Shown here piece by piece: positions 11,429 through 25,293 of a stretch of 64,000 nucleotides of DNA. Where the stretch lies: positions 57,729,001 to 57,793,000 of the forward strand of contig CM074855.1 in the NCBI GenBank assembly GCA_037501455.1, read 5' to 3'. The DNA comes from Lantana camara (lineage: Eukaryota; Streptophyta; Magnoliopsida; Lamiales; Verbenaceae). The notes under the pieces are model-generated. The model did not search any database. It saw nothing but the letters and a program-made list of their open reading frames with translations, and had not been told where the DNA came from. How positions within the stretch are numbered: position 1 is the stretch's first letter; each line of letters begins with the position of its first letter. A program made the position numbers and the translations under genes.

Positions 11429-12866
11429 GGATGGTGTTCAACACATGAACCAAAAGAAAATCGATCAGCCCTAAGGGGAGCTCGAGCTCCCCTATATATA
11501 GGAGAGGGGCGACCGATCCTAGTCCTTATGGACTAAGGATTTGGTCCCTCTCTCTTATTACTTGATCATCAAGTAATTTTAAACTTTGACTTTGAATTCT
11601 AATTTAAATCAAATTTTAACAGAGCAAAAATATCCATACCCTTTTGGATAATAATATACTTTATTTTTTAATAAATAAAACACTTATTTATCTAATTAAT
11701 TAATTCACAATTAATTAAATAGATTAATTTCTCCAAAATAAGACTTTCATTTTAATTCAACATTAAACCAAAGTCTATTAAATAATTAACACATTAATTA
11801 TTTAATACATAAATAAATATACACGCACATTGCACACATGTCCATATAGGATATATGGACATGCACGTGACGTCCCCACATGTGTGTTTCACACGTGTGG
11901 AACCCCTTTAGCCCGATTAACTCGTTTAATCATTTTAAAGCCTTAACTCATGTAACGAAGTTATTGTGTGTGACCCTCTAGGTTCTCAATTAACTTAGCA
12001 GTGACCCTAATTAATTAATTCACTAATTAATTAATCAGTCCACAGATTAAACGACCGTAGTCTAGCAACAGGTGTTTAACCCGTAGCTAAATAGTAATGT
12101 ATTGATTCGACAGAACCTTTAAGTCAATGATTCATGTGGGATACAATCCTCCTACTTACTATCTCTCAACTAAGATCTAGGGTAAGGGAATAATCAGAAC
12201 CCTAATAATCTGGTTTTAAAGTTAAGTGCATTTCATGTCCATTTGATCTCAATCCAAGAAACCCTTTTCTTGATGTCTTGATGTACTGCCTTGGCCAAAG
12301 ACTCCATATGTCATATGAATGACTTACACAATAAGAGATCACCTTGCAAATGCTAGTGTAGGTCTTTTCTTGATTCTCATTCATTTTCATGAGTCACTGG
12401 TGCAGCCCGAGCATAAGCCTTGAATCAGTTGTCTAATGCGACACCTTTTAAAGCTTACACCTAAGACTACAGAGTTAAGTCACAAAGTGACATGGAACCT
12501 CAATTCTAAGGATCAATTTATCAAATCAATGACTCGTGAGATATTTCCTAATCTGGAAGTTTCCATTTCCTGAAATACAAACTTCCTTTCCCATTTGGGA
12601 ATCTTCTCACACGGGGCACCTCGGTGAACTTACTTACGGAAGTAAGCACCCTCATGTATCACGCACGTATCAACTATACACTTTGCACCTCCATGAAACA
12701 AGGTGGTCCTTCTTAAGGGCGTGATCCCACAAGCAAGCCTTAGAGGAGTCAGGTTGACACTCTCACTGTCTGTATGACTCATCGGCTTGGAGTATTTTAC
12801 TAATCATGACTTATGTGAAATAGGGCTCGTTTCATGAACCATTTCACCTAAATGATAGAGTCTTAA
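11429..12866 (-). repeat. Array monomer U1 (3' truncated)
   Basis: It begins like the other copies and carries the palindrome-TATA block (palindrome at 11474-11493). It is cut near 12861-12871, where gatagagtctt joins a mid-monomer sequence. The loss relative to a 1625-bp period is 687 bp, shared with U2. Confidence 0.85.
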
Positions 12867-13992
12867 CTTATTTTAAAGCCTTAACTCATGTAACCAAGTT
12901 GTTGTGTGTGACCCTCTAGGTTCTCAATTCAATTAGCAGTGACCCTAATTAATTAATTCACTAATTAATTAATCAGTCCACAGATTAAACGACCATAGTC
13001 TAGCAACAGGTGTTTAACCCCTAGCTAAATAGTAATGTATTGATTCGACAGAACCTTTAAGTCAATGATTCATGTGAGATACAATCCTCCTACTTACTAT
13101 CTCTCAACCAAGATCTAGGGTAAGGGAATAATCAGAACCCTAATAATCTGGTCTTAAAGCTAAGTGCATTTCATGTCCATTTGATCTCAATCCAAGAAAC
13201 ACTTTTCTTGTTGTCTTGATCTACTGCCTTGGCCAAGGACTCCATATGTCATATAAGTGACTTACACAATAAGAGATCACCTTGCAAATGCAAGTGTAGG
13301 TCCTTTCTTGATTCTCATTCACTTTCATGAGTCACTTGTGCAGCCCGAGCATAAGCCTTGAATCAGTTCTCTAATGCGACACCTTTTAAAGCTTATACCT
13401 AAGACTACAGAGTTAACTCACAAAGTGACATGGAACCTCAAGTCTAAGGATCAATTAATCAAATCAATGACTCGTGAGATATTTCATAATCTGGAAGTTT
13501 CCATTTCCTGAAATAGAAACTTCCTTTCCCATTTGGGAATCTTCTCACATGGGGCACCTCGGTGAACTTACTTATGGAAGTAAGCACCCTCATGTATCAC
13601 GCGCGTATCAACTATACACTTTGCACCTCCATGAAACAAGGTGGTCATTCTTAAGGGCGTGATCCCACAAGCAAGCCTTAGAGGTGTCAGGTTGACACTC
13701 CCACTGTCTGTATGACTCATCGGCTTGGAGTATTTTACTAATCATGACTTATGTGAAATAGGGCTCGTTTCATGAACCATTTCACCTAAATGGTAGAGTC
13801 CTAAAGTCATCAGGATTAGGGGAGTTCTCATACATGCACAACTAAAGTAAACGCATACCAAACAAGAGCATATAAAGAAGTGTTTGCCTGTGATATTACT
13901 CATTCGTATATTATTCAAAGATTGTCTGTGATACTAGGTAAGTTCCAAAACAGATTATGACTAATCGGCTTTCTAGGGCACTATTCCTAACA
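12867..13992 (-). repeat. Array monomer U2 (5' truncated)
   Basis: It lacks the TATA and G-box part and begins in mid-monomer at attttaaagcc. Repeated landmarks in U1 and U2 are 938 bp apart instead of 1625, so a single 687-bp deletion spans the U1/U2 junction. Confidence 0.85.
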
Positions 13993-15617
13993 GGATGGTG
14001 TTCAACACATGAACTAAAAGAAAATCGATCAGCCCTAAGGGGAGCTCGAGCTCCCCAATATATAGGAGAGGGGCGGCCGATCCTAGTCCTTATGGACTAA
14101 GGATTTGGTCCCTCTCTCTTATTACTTGATCATCAAGTAATTTTAAACTTTGACTTTGAATTCTAATTTAAATCAACTTTTAACAGAGCTAAAATATCCA
14201 AACCCTTTTGGATAATATTATACTTTATTTATTAATAAATAAATAACTTATTTATCTAATTAATTAATTCACAATTAATTAAATAGATTAATTTCTCCAA
14301 AATAAGGCTTTCATTTTAATTCAAAATTAAACCAAAGTCTATTAAATAATTAACACATTAATTATTTAATACATAAATAAATATACACGCACATTGCACA
14401 CATGTCCATATAGGACACGTGTCATGCACGTGACGTCCCCACATGTGTGTTTCACACGTGTGGAACCCCTTTGGCCCGATTAACTCGTTTAATCATTTTA
14501 AAGCCTTAACTCATGTAACGAAGTTGTTGTGTGTGACCCTCTAGGTTCTCAATTAACTTAGCAGTGACCCTAATTAATTAATTAACTAATTAATTAATCA
14601 GTCCACAGATTAAACGACCATAGTCTAGCAACAGGTGTTTAACCCGTAGCTAAATAGTAATGTATTGATTCGACAGAACCTTTAAGTCAATGATTCATGT
14701 GAGATACAATCCTCCTACTTACTATCTGTCAACCAAGATCTAGGGTAAGAGAATAATCAGAACCCTAATAATCTGGTCTTAAAGCTAAGTGCATTTCATG
14801 TCCATTTGATCTCAATCCAAGAAACCCTTTTCTTGATGTCTTGATCTACTGCCTTGGCCAAGGACTCCATATGTCATATGAATGACTTACACAATAAGAG
14901 ATCACCTTGCAAATGCAAGTGTAGGTCCTTTCTTGATTCTCATTCACTTTCATGAGTCACTTGTGCAGCCCGAGCATAAGCCTTGAATCAGTTGTCTAAT
15001 GCAACGCCTTTTAAAGCTTATACCTAAGACTACAGAGCTAAGTCACAAAGTGACATGGAACCTCAAGTCTAAGGATCAATTAATCAAATCAATGACTCGT
15101 GAGATATTTCCTAATCTGGAAGTTTCCATTTCCTGAAATAGAAACTTCCTTTCCCAGTTGGGAATCTTCTCACACGGGGCACCTCAGTGAACTTACTTAT
15201 GGAAGTAAGCACCCTCATGTATCACACACGTATCAACTATACACTTTGCACCTCCATGAAACAAGGTGGTCCTTCTTAAGGGCGTGATCCCACAAGCAAG
15301 CCTTAGAGGAGTCAGGTAGACACTCCCACTGTCTGTATGACTCATCGGCTTGGAGTATTTTACTAATCATGACTTATGTGAAATAGGGCTCGTTTCATGA
15401 ACCATTTCACCTAAATGGAAGAGTCCTAAAGTCATCAGGATTAGGGGAGTTCTCATACATGCACAACTAAAGTAAACGCATACCAAACAAGAGCATATAA
15501 AGAAGTGTTTGCCTGTGATATTAATCATTCGTATATTATTCAAAGATTGTCTGTGATACTAGGTAAGTCCCAAAACGGATTATGACTAATCGGCTTTCTA
15601 GGGCACTATTCCTAACA
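13993..15617 (-). repeat. Array monomer U3 (complete, 1625 bp)
   Basis: This is a complete copy. On the minus strand the order is a G-box/CRE-like region (cacgtg, tgacgtc) near 14415-14465, then the TATA box just above the GGGGAGCTCGAGCTCCCC palindrome near 14038. The TATA in this copy has one substitution (aatatata). Confidence 0.9.
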
Positions 15618-17242
15618 GGATGGTGTTCAACACATGAACCAAAAGAAAATCGATCAGCCCTAAGGGGAGCTCGAGCTCCCCTATATATAGGAGAGGGGCG
15701 GCCGATCCTAGTCCCTATGGGCTAAGGATTTGGTCCCCCTCTCTTATTACTTGATCATCAAGTAATTTTAAACTTTGACTTTGAATTCTAATTTAAATCA
15801 ACTTTTAACAGAGCTAAAATATCCAAACCCTTTTGGATAATATTATACTTTATTTATTAATAAATAAATAACTTATTTATCTAATTAATTAATTCACAAT
15901 TAATTAAATAGATTAATTTCTCCAAAATAAGGCTTTCATTTTAATTCAAAATTAAACCAAAGTCTATTAAATAATTAACACATTAATTATTTAATACATA
16001 AATAAATATACACGCACATTGCACACATGTCCATATAGGACGCGTGTCATACACGCGACGTCCCCACACTTGTACTTCACACGTGTGGAACCCCTTTGGC
16101 CCGATTAACTCGTTTAATCATTTTAGAACCTGAACTCATGTAACCAAGTTGTTGTGTGTGACACTCTAGGTTCTCAATTCAATTAGCAGTGACCCTAATT
16201 AATTAATTAACTAATTAATTAATCAGTCCACAGATTAAACGACCATAGTCTAGCAACAGGTGTTTAACCCCTAGCTAAATAGTAATGTATTGATTCGACA
16301 GAACCTTTAAGTCAATGATTCATATGAGATACAATCCTCCTACTTACTATCTGTGAACCAAGATCTAGGGTAAGGGAAAAATCAGAACCCTAATAATCTG
16401 GTCTTAAAGCTAAGTGCATTTCATATCCATTTGATCTCAATCCAAGAAACCCTTTTCTTGATGTCTTGATCTACTGCGTTGGCCAAGGACTCCATATGTC
16501 ATATGAATGACTTACACATTAAGAGATCACCTTGCAAATGCAAGTGTAGGTCCTTTCTTGATTCTCATTCACTTTCATGAGTCACTTGTGCATCCCGAGC
16601 ATAAGCCTTGAATCAGTTGTCTAATGCGACACCTTTTAAAGCTTATACCTAAGACTACTGAGTTAAGTCACAAAGTGACATGGAACCTCAAGTCTAAGGA
16701 TCAATTAATCAAATCAATGACTCGTGAGATATTTCCTAATCTGGAAGTTTCCATTTCCTGAAATAGAAACTTCCTTTCCCATTTGGGAATCTTCTCACAC
16801 GGGGCACCTCAGTGAACTTACTTATGGAAGTAAGCACCCTTATGTATCACGCACGTATCAACTATACACTTTGCACCTCCATGAAACAAGGTGGTCCTTC
16901 TTAAGGGCATGATCCCACAAGCAAGCCTTAGAGGAGTCAGGTTGACACTCCCACTATTTGTATGACTCATCGGCTTGGAGTATTTTACTAATCATGACTT
17001 ATGTTAAATAGGGCTCGTTTCATGAACCATTTCACCTAAATGGTAGAGTCCTAAAGTCATCAGGATTAGGGGAGTTCTCATACATGCACAACTAAAGTAA
17101 ACGCATACCAAACAAGAGCATATAAAGAAGTGTTTGCCTGTGATATTAATTATTCGTATATTATTCAAAGATTGTCTGTGATACTAGGTAAGTCCCAAAA
17201 CGGATTATAACTAATCGGCTTTCTAGGGCACTATTCCTAACA
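15618..17242 (-). repeat. Array monomer U4 (complete, 1625 bp)
   Basis: This is a complete copy. Its right half carries at least eight variants shared only with U6, 3250 bp away: catatgagat, ctgtgaacca, gggaaaaatcag, tttcatatcc, ctgcgttggcc, cacattaag, catcccgagc and cccttatg. Confidence 0.9.
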
Positions 17243-18867
17243 GGATGGTGTTCAACACATGAACCAAAAGAAAATCGATCAGCCCTAAGGGGAGCTCGAG
17301 CTCCCCTATATATAGGAGAGGGGCGGCCGATCGTAGTCCTTATAGACTAAGGATTTGGTCCCCCTCTCTTATTACTTGATCATCAAGTAATTTTAAACTT
17401 TGACTTTGAATTCTAATTTAAATCAACTTTTAACAGAACTAAAATATCCAAACCCTTTTGGATAATATTATACTTTATTTATTAATAAATAAATAACTTA
17501 TTAATCTAATTAATTAATTCACAATTAATTAAATAGATTAATTTCTCCAAAATAAGACTTTCATTTTAATTCAAAATTAAACCAAAGTCTATTAAATAAT
17601 TAACACATTAATTATTTAATACATAAATAAATATACACGCACATTGCACACATGTCCATAAAGGACACGTGTCATGCACGTGACGTCCCCACACGTGTGC
17701 TTCACACGTGTGGAACCCCTTTAGCCCGATTAACTCGTTTAATCATTTTAGAGCCTGAACTCATGTACCCAAGTTGTTGTGTGTGACTCTCTAGGTTCTC
17801 AATTCAATTAGCAGTGACCCTAATTAATTAATTCACTAATTAATTAACCAGTCCACAGATTAAACGACCATAGTCTAGCAACAGGTGTTTAACCCCTAGC
17901 TAAATAGTAATATATTGATTCGACAGAACCTTTAAGTCAATGATTCATGTGAGATACAATCCTCCTACTTACTATCTGTCAACCAAGATCTAGGGTAAGG
18001 GAATAATCAGAACCCTAATAATTTGGTCTTAAAGCTAAGTGCATTTCATGTCCATTTGATCTCAATCCAAGAAACCCTTTTCTTGATGTCTTGATCTACT
18101 GCCTTTGCCAAGGACTCCATATGTCATATGAATGACTTACACAATAAGAGATCACCTTGCAAATGCAAGTGTAGGTCCTTTCTAGATTCTCATTCACTTT
18201 CATGAGTCACTTGTGCAGCCCGAGCATAAGCCTTGAATCAGTTGTCTAATGCGACGCCTTTTAAAGCTTATACCTAAGACTACAGAGTTAAGCCACAAAG
18301 TGACATGGAACCTCAAGTCTATGGATCAATTAATCAAATCAATGACTCGTGAGATATTTCCTAATCTGGAAGTTTCCATTTCCTAAAATAGAAACTTCCT
18401 TTCCCATTTGGGAATCTTCTCACACGGGGCACCTCGGTGAACTTATTTATGGAAGTAAGAACCCTCATGTATCACGCAGGTATCAACTATACACTTTGCA
18501 CCTCCATGAAACAAGGTGGTCCTTCTTAAGGGCGTGATCCCACAAGCAAGCCTTAGAGGAGTCAGGTTGACACTCCCACTATTTGAATGACTCATCGGCT
18601 TGGAGTATTTTACTAATCATGACTTATGTGAAATAGGGCTCGTTTCATGAACCATTTCACCTAAATGATAGAGTCCTAAAGTCATCAGGATTAGGGGAGT
18701 TCTCATACATGCACAACTAAAGTAAACGCATACCAAACAAGAGCATATAAAGAAGTGTTTGCCTGTGATATTAATCATTCGTATATTATTCAAAGATTGT
18801 CTGTGATACTAGGTAAGTCCCAAAACTGATTATGACTAATCGGCTTTCTAGGGCACTATTCCTAACA
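17243..18867 (-). repeat. Array monomer U5 (complete, 1625 bp)
   Basis: This complete copy lies between the two variant-sharing copies U4 and U6 but lacks their diagnostic variants. It has the full palindrome-TATA block near 17288-17317. Confidence 0.9.
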
Positions 18868-20492
18868 GGATGGTGTTCAACACATCAACCAAAAGAAAAT
18901 TGATCAGCCCTAAGGGGAGCTCGAGCTCCCCTATATATAGGAGAGGGGCGGCCGATCCTAGTCCCTACGGACTAAGGATTTGGTCCCCCTCTCTTATTAC
19001 TGGATCATCAAGTAATTCTAAACTTTGACTTTGAATTCTAATTTAAATCAACTTTTAACAGAGCTAAAATATCCAAACCCTTTTGGATAATATTATACTT
19101 TATTTATTAATAAATAAATAACTTATTTATCTAATTAATTAATTCACAATTAATTAAATAGATTAATTTCTCCAAAATAAGGCTTTCATTTTAATTCAAA
19201 ATTAAACCAAAGTCTATTAAATAATTAACACATTAATTATTTAATACATAAATAAATATGCACGCACATTGCACACATGTCCATATAGGACACGTGTCAT
19301 GCACGCGACGTCCCCACACGTGTACTTCACACGTGTGGAACCCCTTTGGCCCGATTAACTCGTTTAATCATTTTAAATCCTGAACTCATGTAACCAAGTT
19401 GTTGTGTGTGACCCTCTAGGTTCTCAATTCAATTAGCAGTGACCCTAATTAATTAATTAACTAATTAATTAATCAGTCCACGTATTAAACGACCATAGTC
19501 TAGCAACAGGTGTTTAACCCCTAGCTAAATAGTAATGTATTGATTCGACAGAACCTTTAAGTCAATGATTCATATGAGATACAATCCTCCTACTTACTAT
19601 CTGTGAACCAAGATCTAGGGTAAGGGAAAAATCAGAACCCTAATAATCTGGTCTTAAAGCTAAGTGCATTTCATATCCATTTGATCTCAATCCAAGAAAC
19701 CCTTTTCTTGATGTCTTGATCTACTGCGTTGGCCAAGGACTCCATATGTCATATGAATGACTTACACATTAAGAGATCACCTTGCAAATGCAAGTGTAGG
19801 TCCTTTCTTGATTCTCATTCACTTTCATGAGTCACTTGTGCATCCCGAGCATAAGCCTTGAATCAGTTGTCTAATGCGACACCTTTTAAAGCTTACACCT
19901 AAGACTACAGAGTTAAGTCACAAAGTGACATGGAACCTCAAGTCTAAGGATCAATTAATCAAATCAATGACACGTGAGATATTTCCTAATCTGGAAGTTT
20001 CCATTTCCTGAAATAGAAACTTCCTTTCCCATTTGGGAATCTTCTCACACGGGGCACCTCAGTGAACTTACTTATGGAAGTAAGCACCCTTATGTATCAC
20101 GCACGTATCGACTATACACTTTGCACCTTCATGAAACAAGGTGGTCCTTCTTAAGGGCATGATCCCACAAGCAAGCCTTAGAGGAGTCAGGTTGACACTC
20201 CCACTGTCTGTATGACTCATCGGCTTGGAGTATTTTACTAATCATGACTTATGTGAAATAGGGCTCGTTTCATGAACCATTTCACCTAAATGGTAGAGTC
20301 CTAAAGTCATCAGGATTATGGGAGTTCTCATACATGCACAACTAAAGTAAACGCATACCAAACAAGAGCATATAAAGAAGTGTTTGCCTGGGATATTAAT
20401 CATTCGTATATTATTCAAAGATTGTCTGTGATACTTGGTAAGTCCCAAAACGGATTATGACTAATCGGCTTTCTAGGGCACTATTCCTAACA
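18868..20492 (-). repeat. Array monomer U6 (complete, 1625 bp)
   Basis: This complete copy shares the U4 variant set in its right half (for example 19571, 19601, 19628 and 19841). This supports a two-monomer exchange or gene conversion within the array. Confidence 0.9.
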
Positions 20493-22511
20493 GGATGGTG
20501 TTCAACACATGAACCAAAAGAAAATTGATCAGCCCTAAGGGGAGCTCGAGCTCCCCTATATATAGGAGAGGGGCGGCCGATCCTAGTCCCTATGGACTAA
20601 GGATTTGGTCCCCCTCTCTTATTACTGGATCATCAAGTAATTTTAAACTTTGACATTGAATTCTAATTTAAATCAACTTTTAACAGAGCTAAAATATCCA
20701 AACCCTTTTGGATAATATTATACTTTATTTATTAATAAATAAATAACTTATTTATCTAATTAATTAATTCACAATTAATTAAATAGATTAATTTCGCCAA
20801 AATAAGACTTTCATTTTAATTCAAAATTAAACCAAAGTCTATTAAATAATTAACACATTAATTATTTAATACATAAATAAATATACACGCACATTGCATA
20901 CATGTCCATATAGGACACGTGTCATGCACGCGACGTCCCCACACGTGTGCTTCACACGTGTGGAACCCCTTTGGCCCGATTAACTCGTTTAATCATTTTA
21001 AAGCCCGAACTCATGTAACTAAGTTGTTGTGTGTGACCCTCTAGGTTCTCAATTCAATTAGCAGTGACCCTAATTAATTAATTCACTAATTAATTAATTA
21101 GTCCACAGATTAAACGACCATAGTCTAACAACAAGTGTTTAACCCCTAGCTAAATAGTAATGTATTGATTCGACAGAACCTTTAAGTCAATGATTCATGT
21201 GAGATACAATCCTCCTACTTACTATCTGTCAACCAAGATCTAGGGTAAGGGAATAATCAGAACCCTAACAATCTGGTCTTAAAGCTAAGTGCATTTCATG
21301 TCCATTTGATCTCAATCCAAGAAACCCTTTTCTTGATGTCTTGATCTACTTCCTTGGCCAAGGACTCCATATGTCATATGAAAGACTTACACAATAAGAG
21401 ATCACCTTGCAAATGCAAGTGTAGGTCCTTTCTTGATTCTCATTCACCTTCATGAGTCACTTGGACAGCCCGAGCATAAGCCTTGAATCAGTTGTCTAAT
21501 GCGACACCTTTTAAAGCTTATACCTAAGACTACAGAGTTAAGTCACAAAGTGACATGGAACCTCAAGTCTAAGGATCAATTAATCAAATCAATAACTCGT
21601 GAGATATTTCCTAATCTGGAAGTTTCCATTTCCTGAAATAGAAACTTCCTTTCCCATTTGGGAATCTTCTCACGCGGGGCACCTCGGTGAACTTACTTAT
21701 GGAAGTAAGCACCCTCATGTATCACGCACGTATCAACTATACTGTAACATCCCGATCGTTCGGATTTCCAGGTACGCCGTAACGAGAGGGTTTTATGTGC
21801 TTTAAATTATTTAATTACGTATTTGAATGTTATTTTAATGCTTATATGATTATTTGAATTAATATGAAATTAATTGTTTATATTCATGAACTTTGATTTT
21901 AAACGTTTAAGTTTGCATGCTCGTAATTTGCTCGTTATGTGCCGGAATTCAATTCCGATTTTTGTGAAATTTTGGTATGCGTGATATATGTGAGTTATGA
22001 AGGTGTTTGCATGATCGTTTTATGTTTTCGGGTTCGTTTGTCGAGGTTTTAAACCTTAAGTATTTGACGAGGGACATGAGAGCCTAACTAGTTTTAGCGC
22101 GTCTCTTGTTCCGGAGGCCATAACTTGAGCTAGGGAATTCGGATTCGAATTCCGGAAGATGCGTTGGACTCGTAACGAAGAGACGAAGCCAAGGAACCTG
22201 ATTTGGTATTTTTCTAAGCCCGTTTGGACCCTCGTTTTTCGCCCGGAACGAACAGCTTGTACTTAAGCCACCTTCTTTGACTAGTCTTACACTTGTGGGG
22301 CCAATCTAACCATGCTCAAGCCTAACCCTTGATTTATTGACTTGAGTTAAGTCTCTCCCTCTCCCTTATCAGCTGAAAAACGAGCCAAACCCCCCTCATT
22401 TTGTTCAGCAACAGATCGAGAGAGAAGAGAAGAGAAGAAGAAGAAAGAAGCCCTCTCCCATGTCATGTGATTTTGAAGCCAATCTCTTCCACACTCCATG
22501 AACTCTTAAAG

Positions 22512-25293
22512 GTAAGTGTATTTATGTATTCTCCTCTCTTCTATGCTTCATTTGATCCTTGAAATTCATGATTTGCATCAGATTTAATAAGGTTATGGAG
22601 ACTTGCATGAATAGTTAGGGTTAGAGGTCATTTGTTGCTTCCTTGCCTTAGCTTGAGTTTGTGGCTGATTTGGTGCTTCCTTGTTGATTATATGAACTCC
22701 TTTGCTTCCATTCTTGATTCTTACTTCATGCTAGATATGTTAGGGTTGTTTTCTCTTTGATAACATGATTGAAACCTTGAGTTTTTGGCCATGAAATTTG
22801 AAAACCGAACTGCTGCAAATCTGCTCATTTCCACCAAACTGCTGTCACGTTTTTGAGATCAAATGGATGAATTCTTGCCTCCAATTTCGTATGCTAATGC
22901 TTGGTAATGTGTTATACATGTTGTTCTATGAATGTGCTTCGTTTTGCCCGGAATTCATGCTTTAATATGGTTGCAAACTTGAGTTCTTGAACCTTAAAAA
23001 CTGCTCCCCTGTTTTGGGACTGCTGTGACGTTTTGTGCTTTGTTGCTTGAGTTAATGACTTCCAATTCGTGTGAATTTGCATGGAGATGTTGTATACTAA
23101 TTGGTTTATATGTTAGCCCTGCTCTTGCAAGTTTTTAGATTCATTTTCAGCTCCTAATCGAAGCATGATGGCCTGTTTGTATGCTATGCGCGAACCGAAT
23201 TGCTGCTGTTGCATTTTGTGATTACTTGGTGGTTCTAATGTGCTCCAATTCGTGTCAATTTGCATATACATGGAGTATATTAGTTGCTTATCATGTTAGT
23301 ATTCATTCCCTAGAGTTTCAGCTCCATTTTCAGCCCCTAAGTACTTGATCATGGCATGATTGAGCTCATATGTCCGTTTTTGGCGCTCCTGAGTTGCTGC
23401 ATGATTTAGGTGACCTTAATGCGTGATTTAGCCTTTGAGTTCTAAATGAAATATGTTCCTAACATGCTAAATATGTTGTATATCAAGTTTCATAATATTT
23501 GGAGTTGATTTGTTATGCTTTTGGACTGATTTTGTTTAGGGTCAGTTTTGCCGGCAAACTTTGTATGCGTTTTTGGTGCTGTACCGTGACACCCCCGTGT
23601 CTCATTTGCCTTGAAAGGTGAGACACGGGCGTGTCATGCTTCCTGGGCATCTCTGGACTGAGCCACGGGCGTGGCTCAGCTTAGTTAAGTTGAGGGACAC
23701 CCCCGTGTCCCTCCCCCTGCGCAGCCCTTGGTTTTCCTTTTCGGTTTTTGGTTTGTTTGACCTCTTTGATGCCTTTATCTTCATTTGTGTTGAACTATGA
23801 CCTTGTTATAATATGTGTTGGGAGTATTGTGGTTCGATTTCATAACATTTGGGTGAGATTTAGGCATGCTTTTGTTGAATGCCGTTTATGTGCGTTTTGT
23901 GGCCTTTGTGATTTCCTTAACCCTTTTTCCCTCATCTTGTGATTTGTTCTTGTTTTCAAACTTTGGGAATATGTTATATTATGTAATAGGGTGTATGTAG
24001 TAGGGTTTTGTGTAAGATTGAATACGTTTGAATATGTGTTGAACTTAATTTGCTTCAATGCTCTTATTTGCCTAAATGTTAGATCTTATGCCTTGAATTT
24101 CTTGATTTGATTTGGAAACGTGAAATTATGAATTCGAATGAAAGTGAGCGAAGGATTGAATGACTTGATTATATGATTTAAATTCCTTAATAGTGCACAT
24201 GAACGTGTTCATGACATAATAACACCTCTTATGTATTCATACGCATTCGCCGAGCGTCAATATGGTTCATTTGAGTCTAAGTTTGCCTCTTGCTCTTTGT
24301 TTTGCTCTTAGGTTCGTCCCGTTGTTGAGGAAGTGGTTCGCTTGACTCCTTTTGGTCCGTTTTAGTTGGTTTGCTCGTCCAGGTGAGGTTTTCTTTCTTT
24401 TAGTTAAAGCGACCTAAAACCCTACGTGTATTTCGAAGCCCGCATGTGAACTATATATATATATGTATATATAGATATGTGTTCGGATATGTATTTTGTG
24501 GGATTTGGTCCCTTTTGTTAAGAAAGAATTGGAAAATGTTTTGTATATGTATATAAGCTATTTTACGTTTGTTTGGAAAAGCTTCGACAAGTGTGAGTGT
24601 GTGTGAAAGTGTGTGTGAGTATAAGCGTGATAAGATTTGTGGATAAGCTTCGCCTGGTAAGTGTGATAAGTGCAAGTATAAGTGTAAGTGTAAGTTTGGG
24701 CCCCGAAGAAGTGGTATGTGATCCCGGGTCGGCCATGGGGTCGCCGGGCTCTCTCATCAACACGACTCCACAAAAGGGAGATTTCGCCCATCCTCGGGAG
24801 GTCGAGGGGAAGGCGGGTCTTCTTGAGCCGGCGGTGTGCTTAGTGACCCGTCGAAGGAGCGGGTGGATCCCCCGTCTCATTCAGTTTTTCAGCAGGGGTT
24901 GAGAGGGGCACCTCTCTCCCCAAAACGGTGTTGGGGTGGAGTTGAGATATGATTTGTTTTGTTTTCGTTTGGCCTTGGTGTATGGAGTAAGTGAGTTGGA
25001 TTTAAGCCTTTAGTTCGTTATGTTTCGATTATGGTTGTGAAACGGGGGCGGATTTCTAAACTCTAAAACTTGACTGGATTTGGCCTTCGGCCTCGAACTT
25101 CTTTCTTTATATGTATTACCACGGGTTAAATGTTTTAGAATGCAAAAACCGTGCCCGGTTCATGAACCCCTTTAAGCTTTGTATATGCTTTGCTCTTATG
25201 TATATGTATGGGTGCGTGTGTTAGCCCCCTCACCAGTCTTTAGGACTGACCCTCGTTATTTCTATCTTTTTCCCCCTTTGATTTGAGTTGCAG
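22512..25293 (+). other. Putative LTR-embedded intron (S2)
   Basis: The donor AAAG|GTAAGT is close to the plant consensus. The acceptor follows a pyrimidine tract (TTTTTCCCCCTTTG...TTGCAG). Corresponding GT...AG pairs can be placed in S1 (3193-4833), S3 (51111-53009), C (54871-56697) and the B right LTR (37080-38750), always with the acceptor 240-430 bp before the LTR end. Splicing itself is inferred, not shown. Confidence 0.4.
23588..23713. repeat. Palindrome cluster in S2
   Basis: There are four palindromes: GACACCCCCGTGTC (23588-23601), GACACGGGCGTGTC (23622-23635), one with extended arms CTGAGCCACG/CGTGGCTCAG (23658-23679) and one with GAGGGACAC/GTGTCCCTC (23692-23713). The outer arms differ between members yet each is self-complementary. 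Confidence 0.85.

Noticed and set aside
12536..21805. A ~62-codon plus-strand open frame recurring in every array monomer
   Set aside because: It starts at GTG, has no recognisable similarity, lies in U3 antisense to the LTR, and recurs only because the monomer is repeated.
22420..22445. GA-rich tract in S2 as a polypurine tract of a complete element
   Set aside because: No LTR boundary follows it, and it lies within one LTR upstream of the donor-like site.
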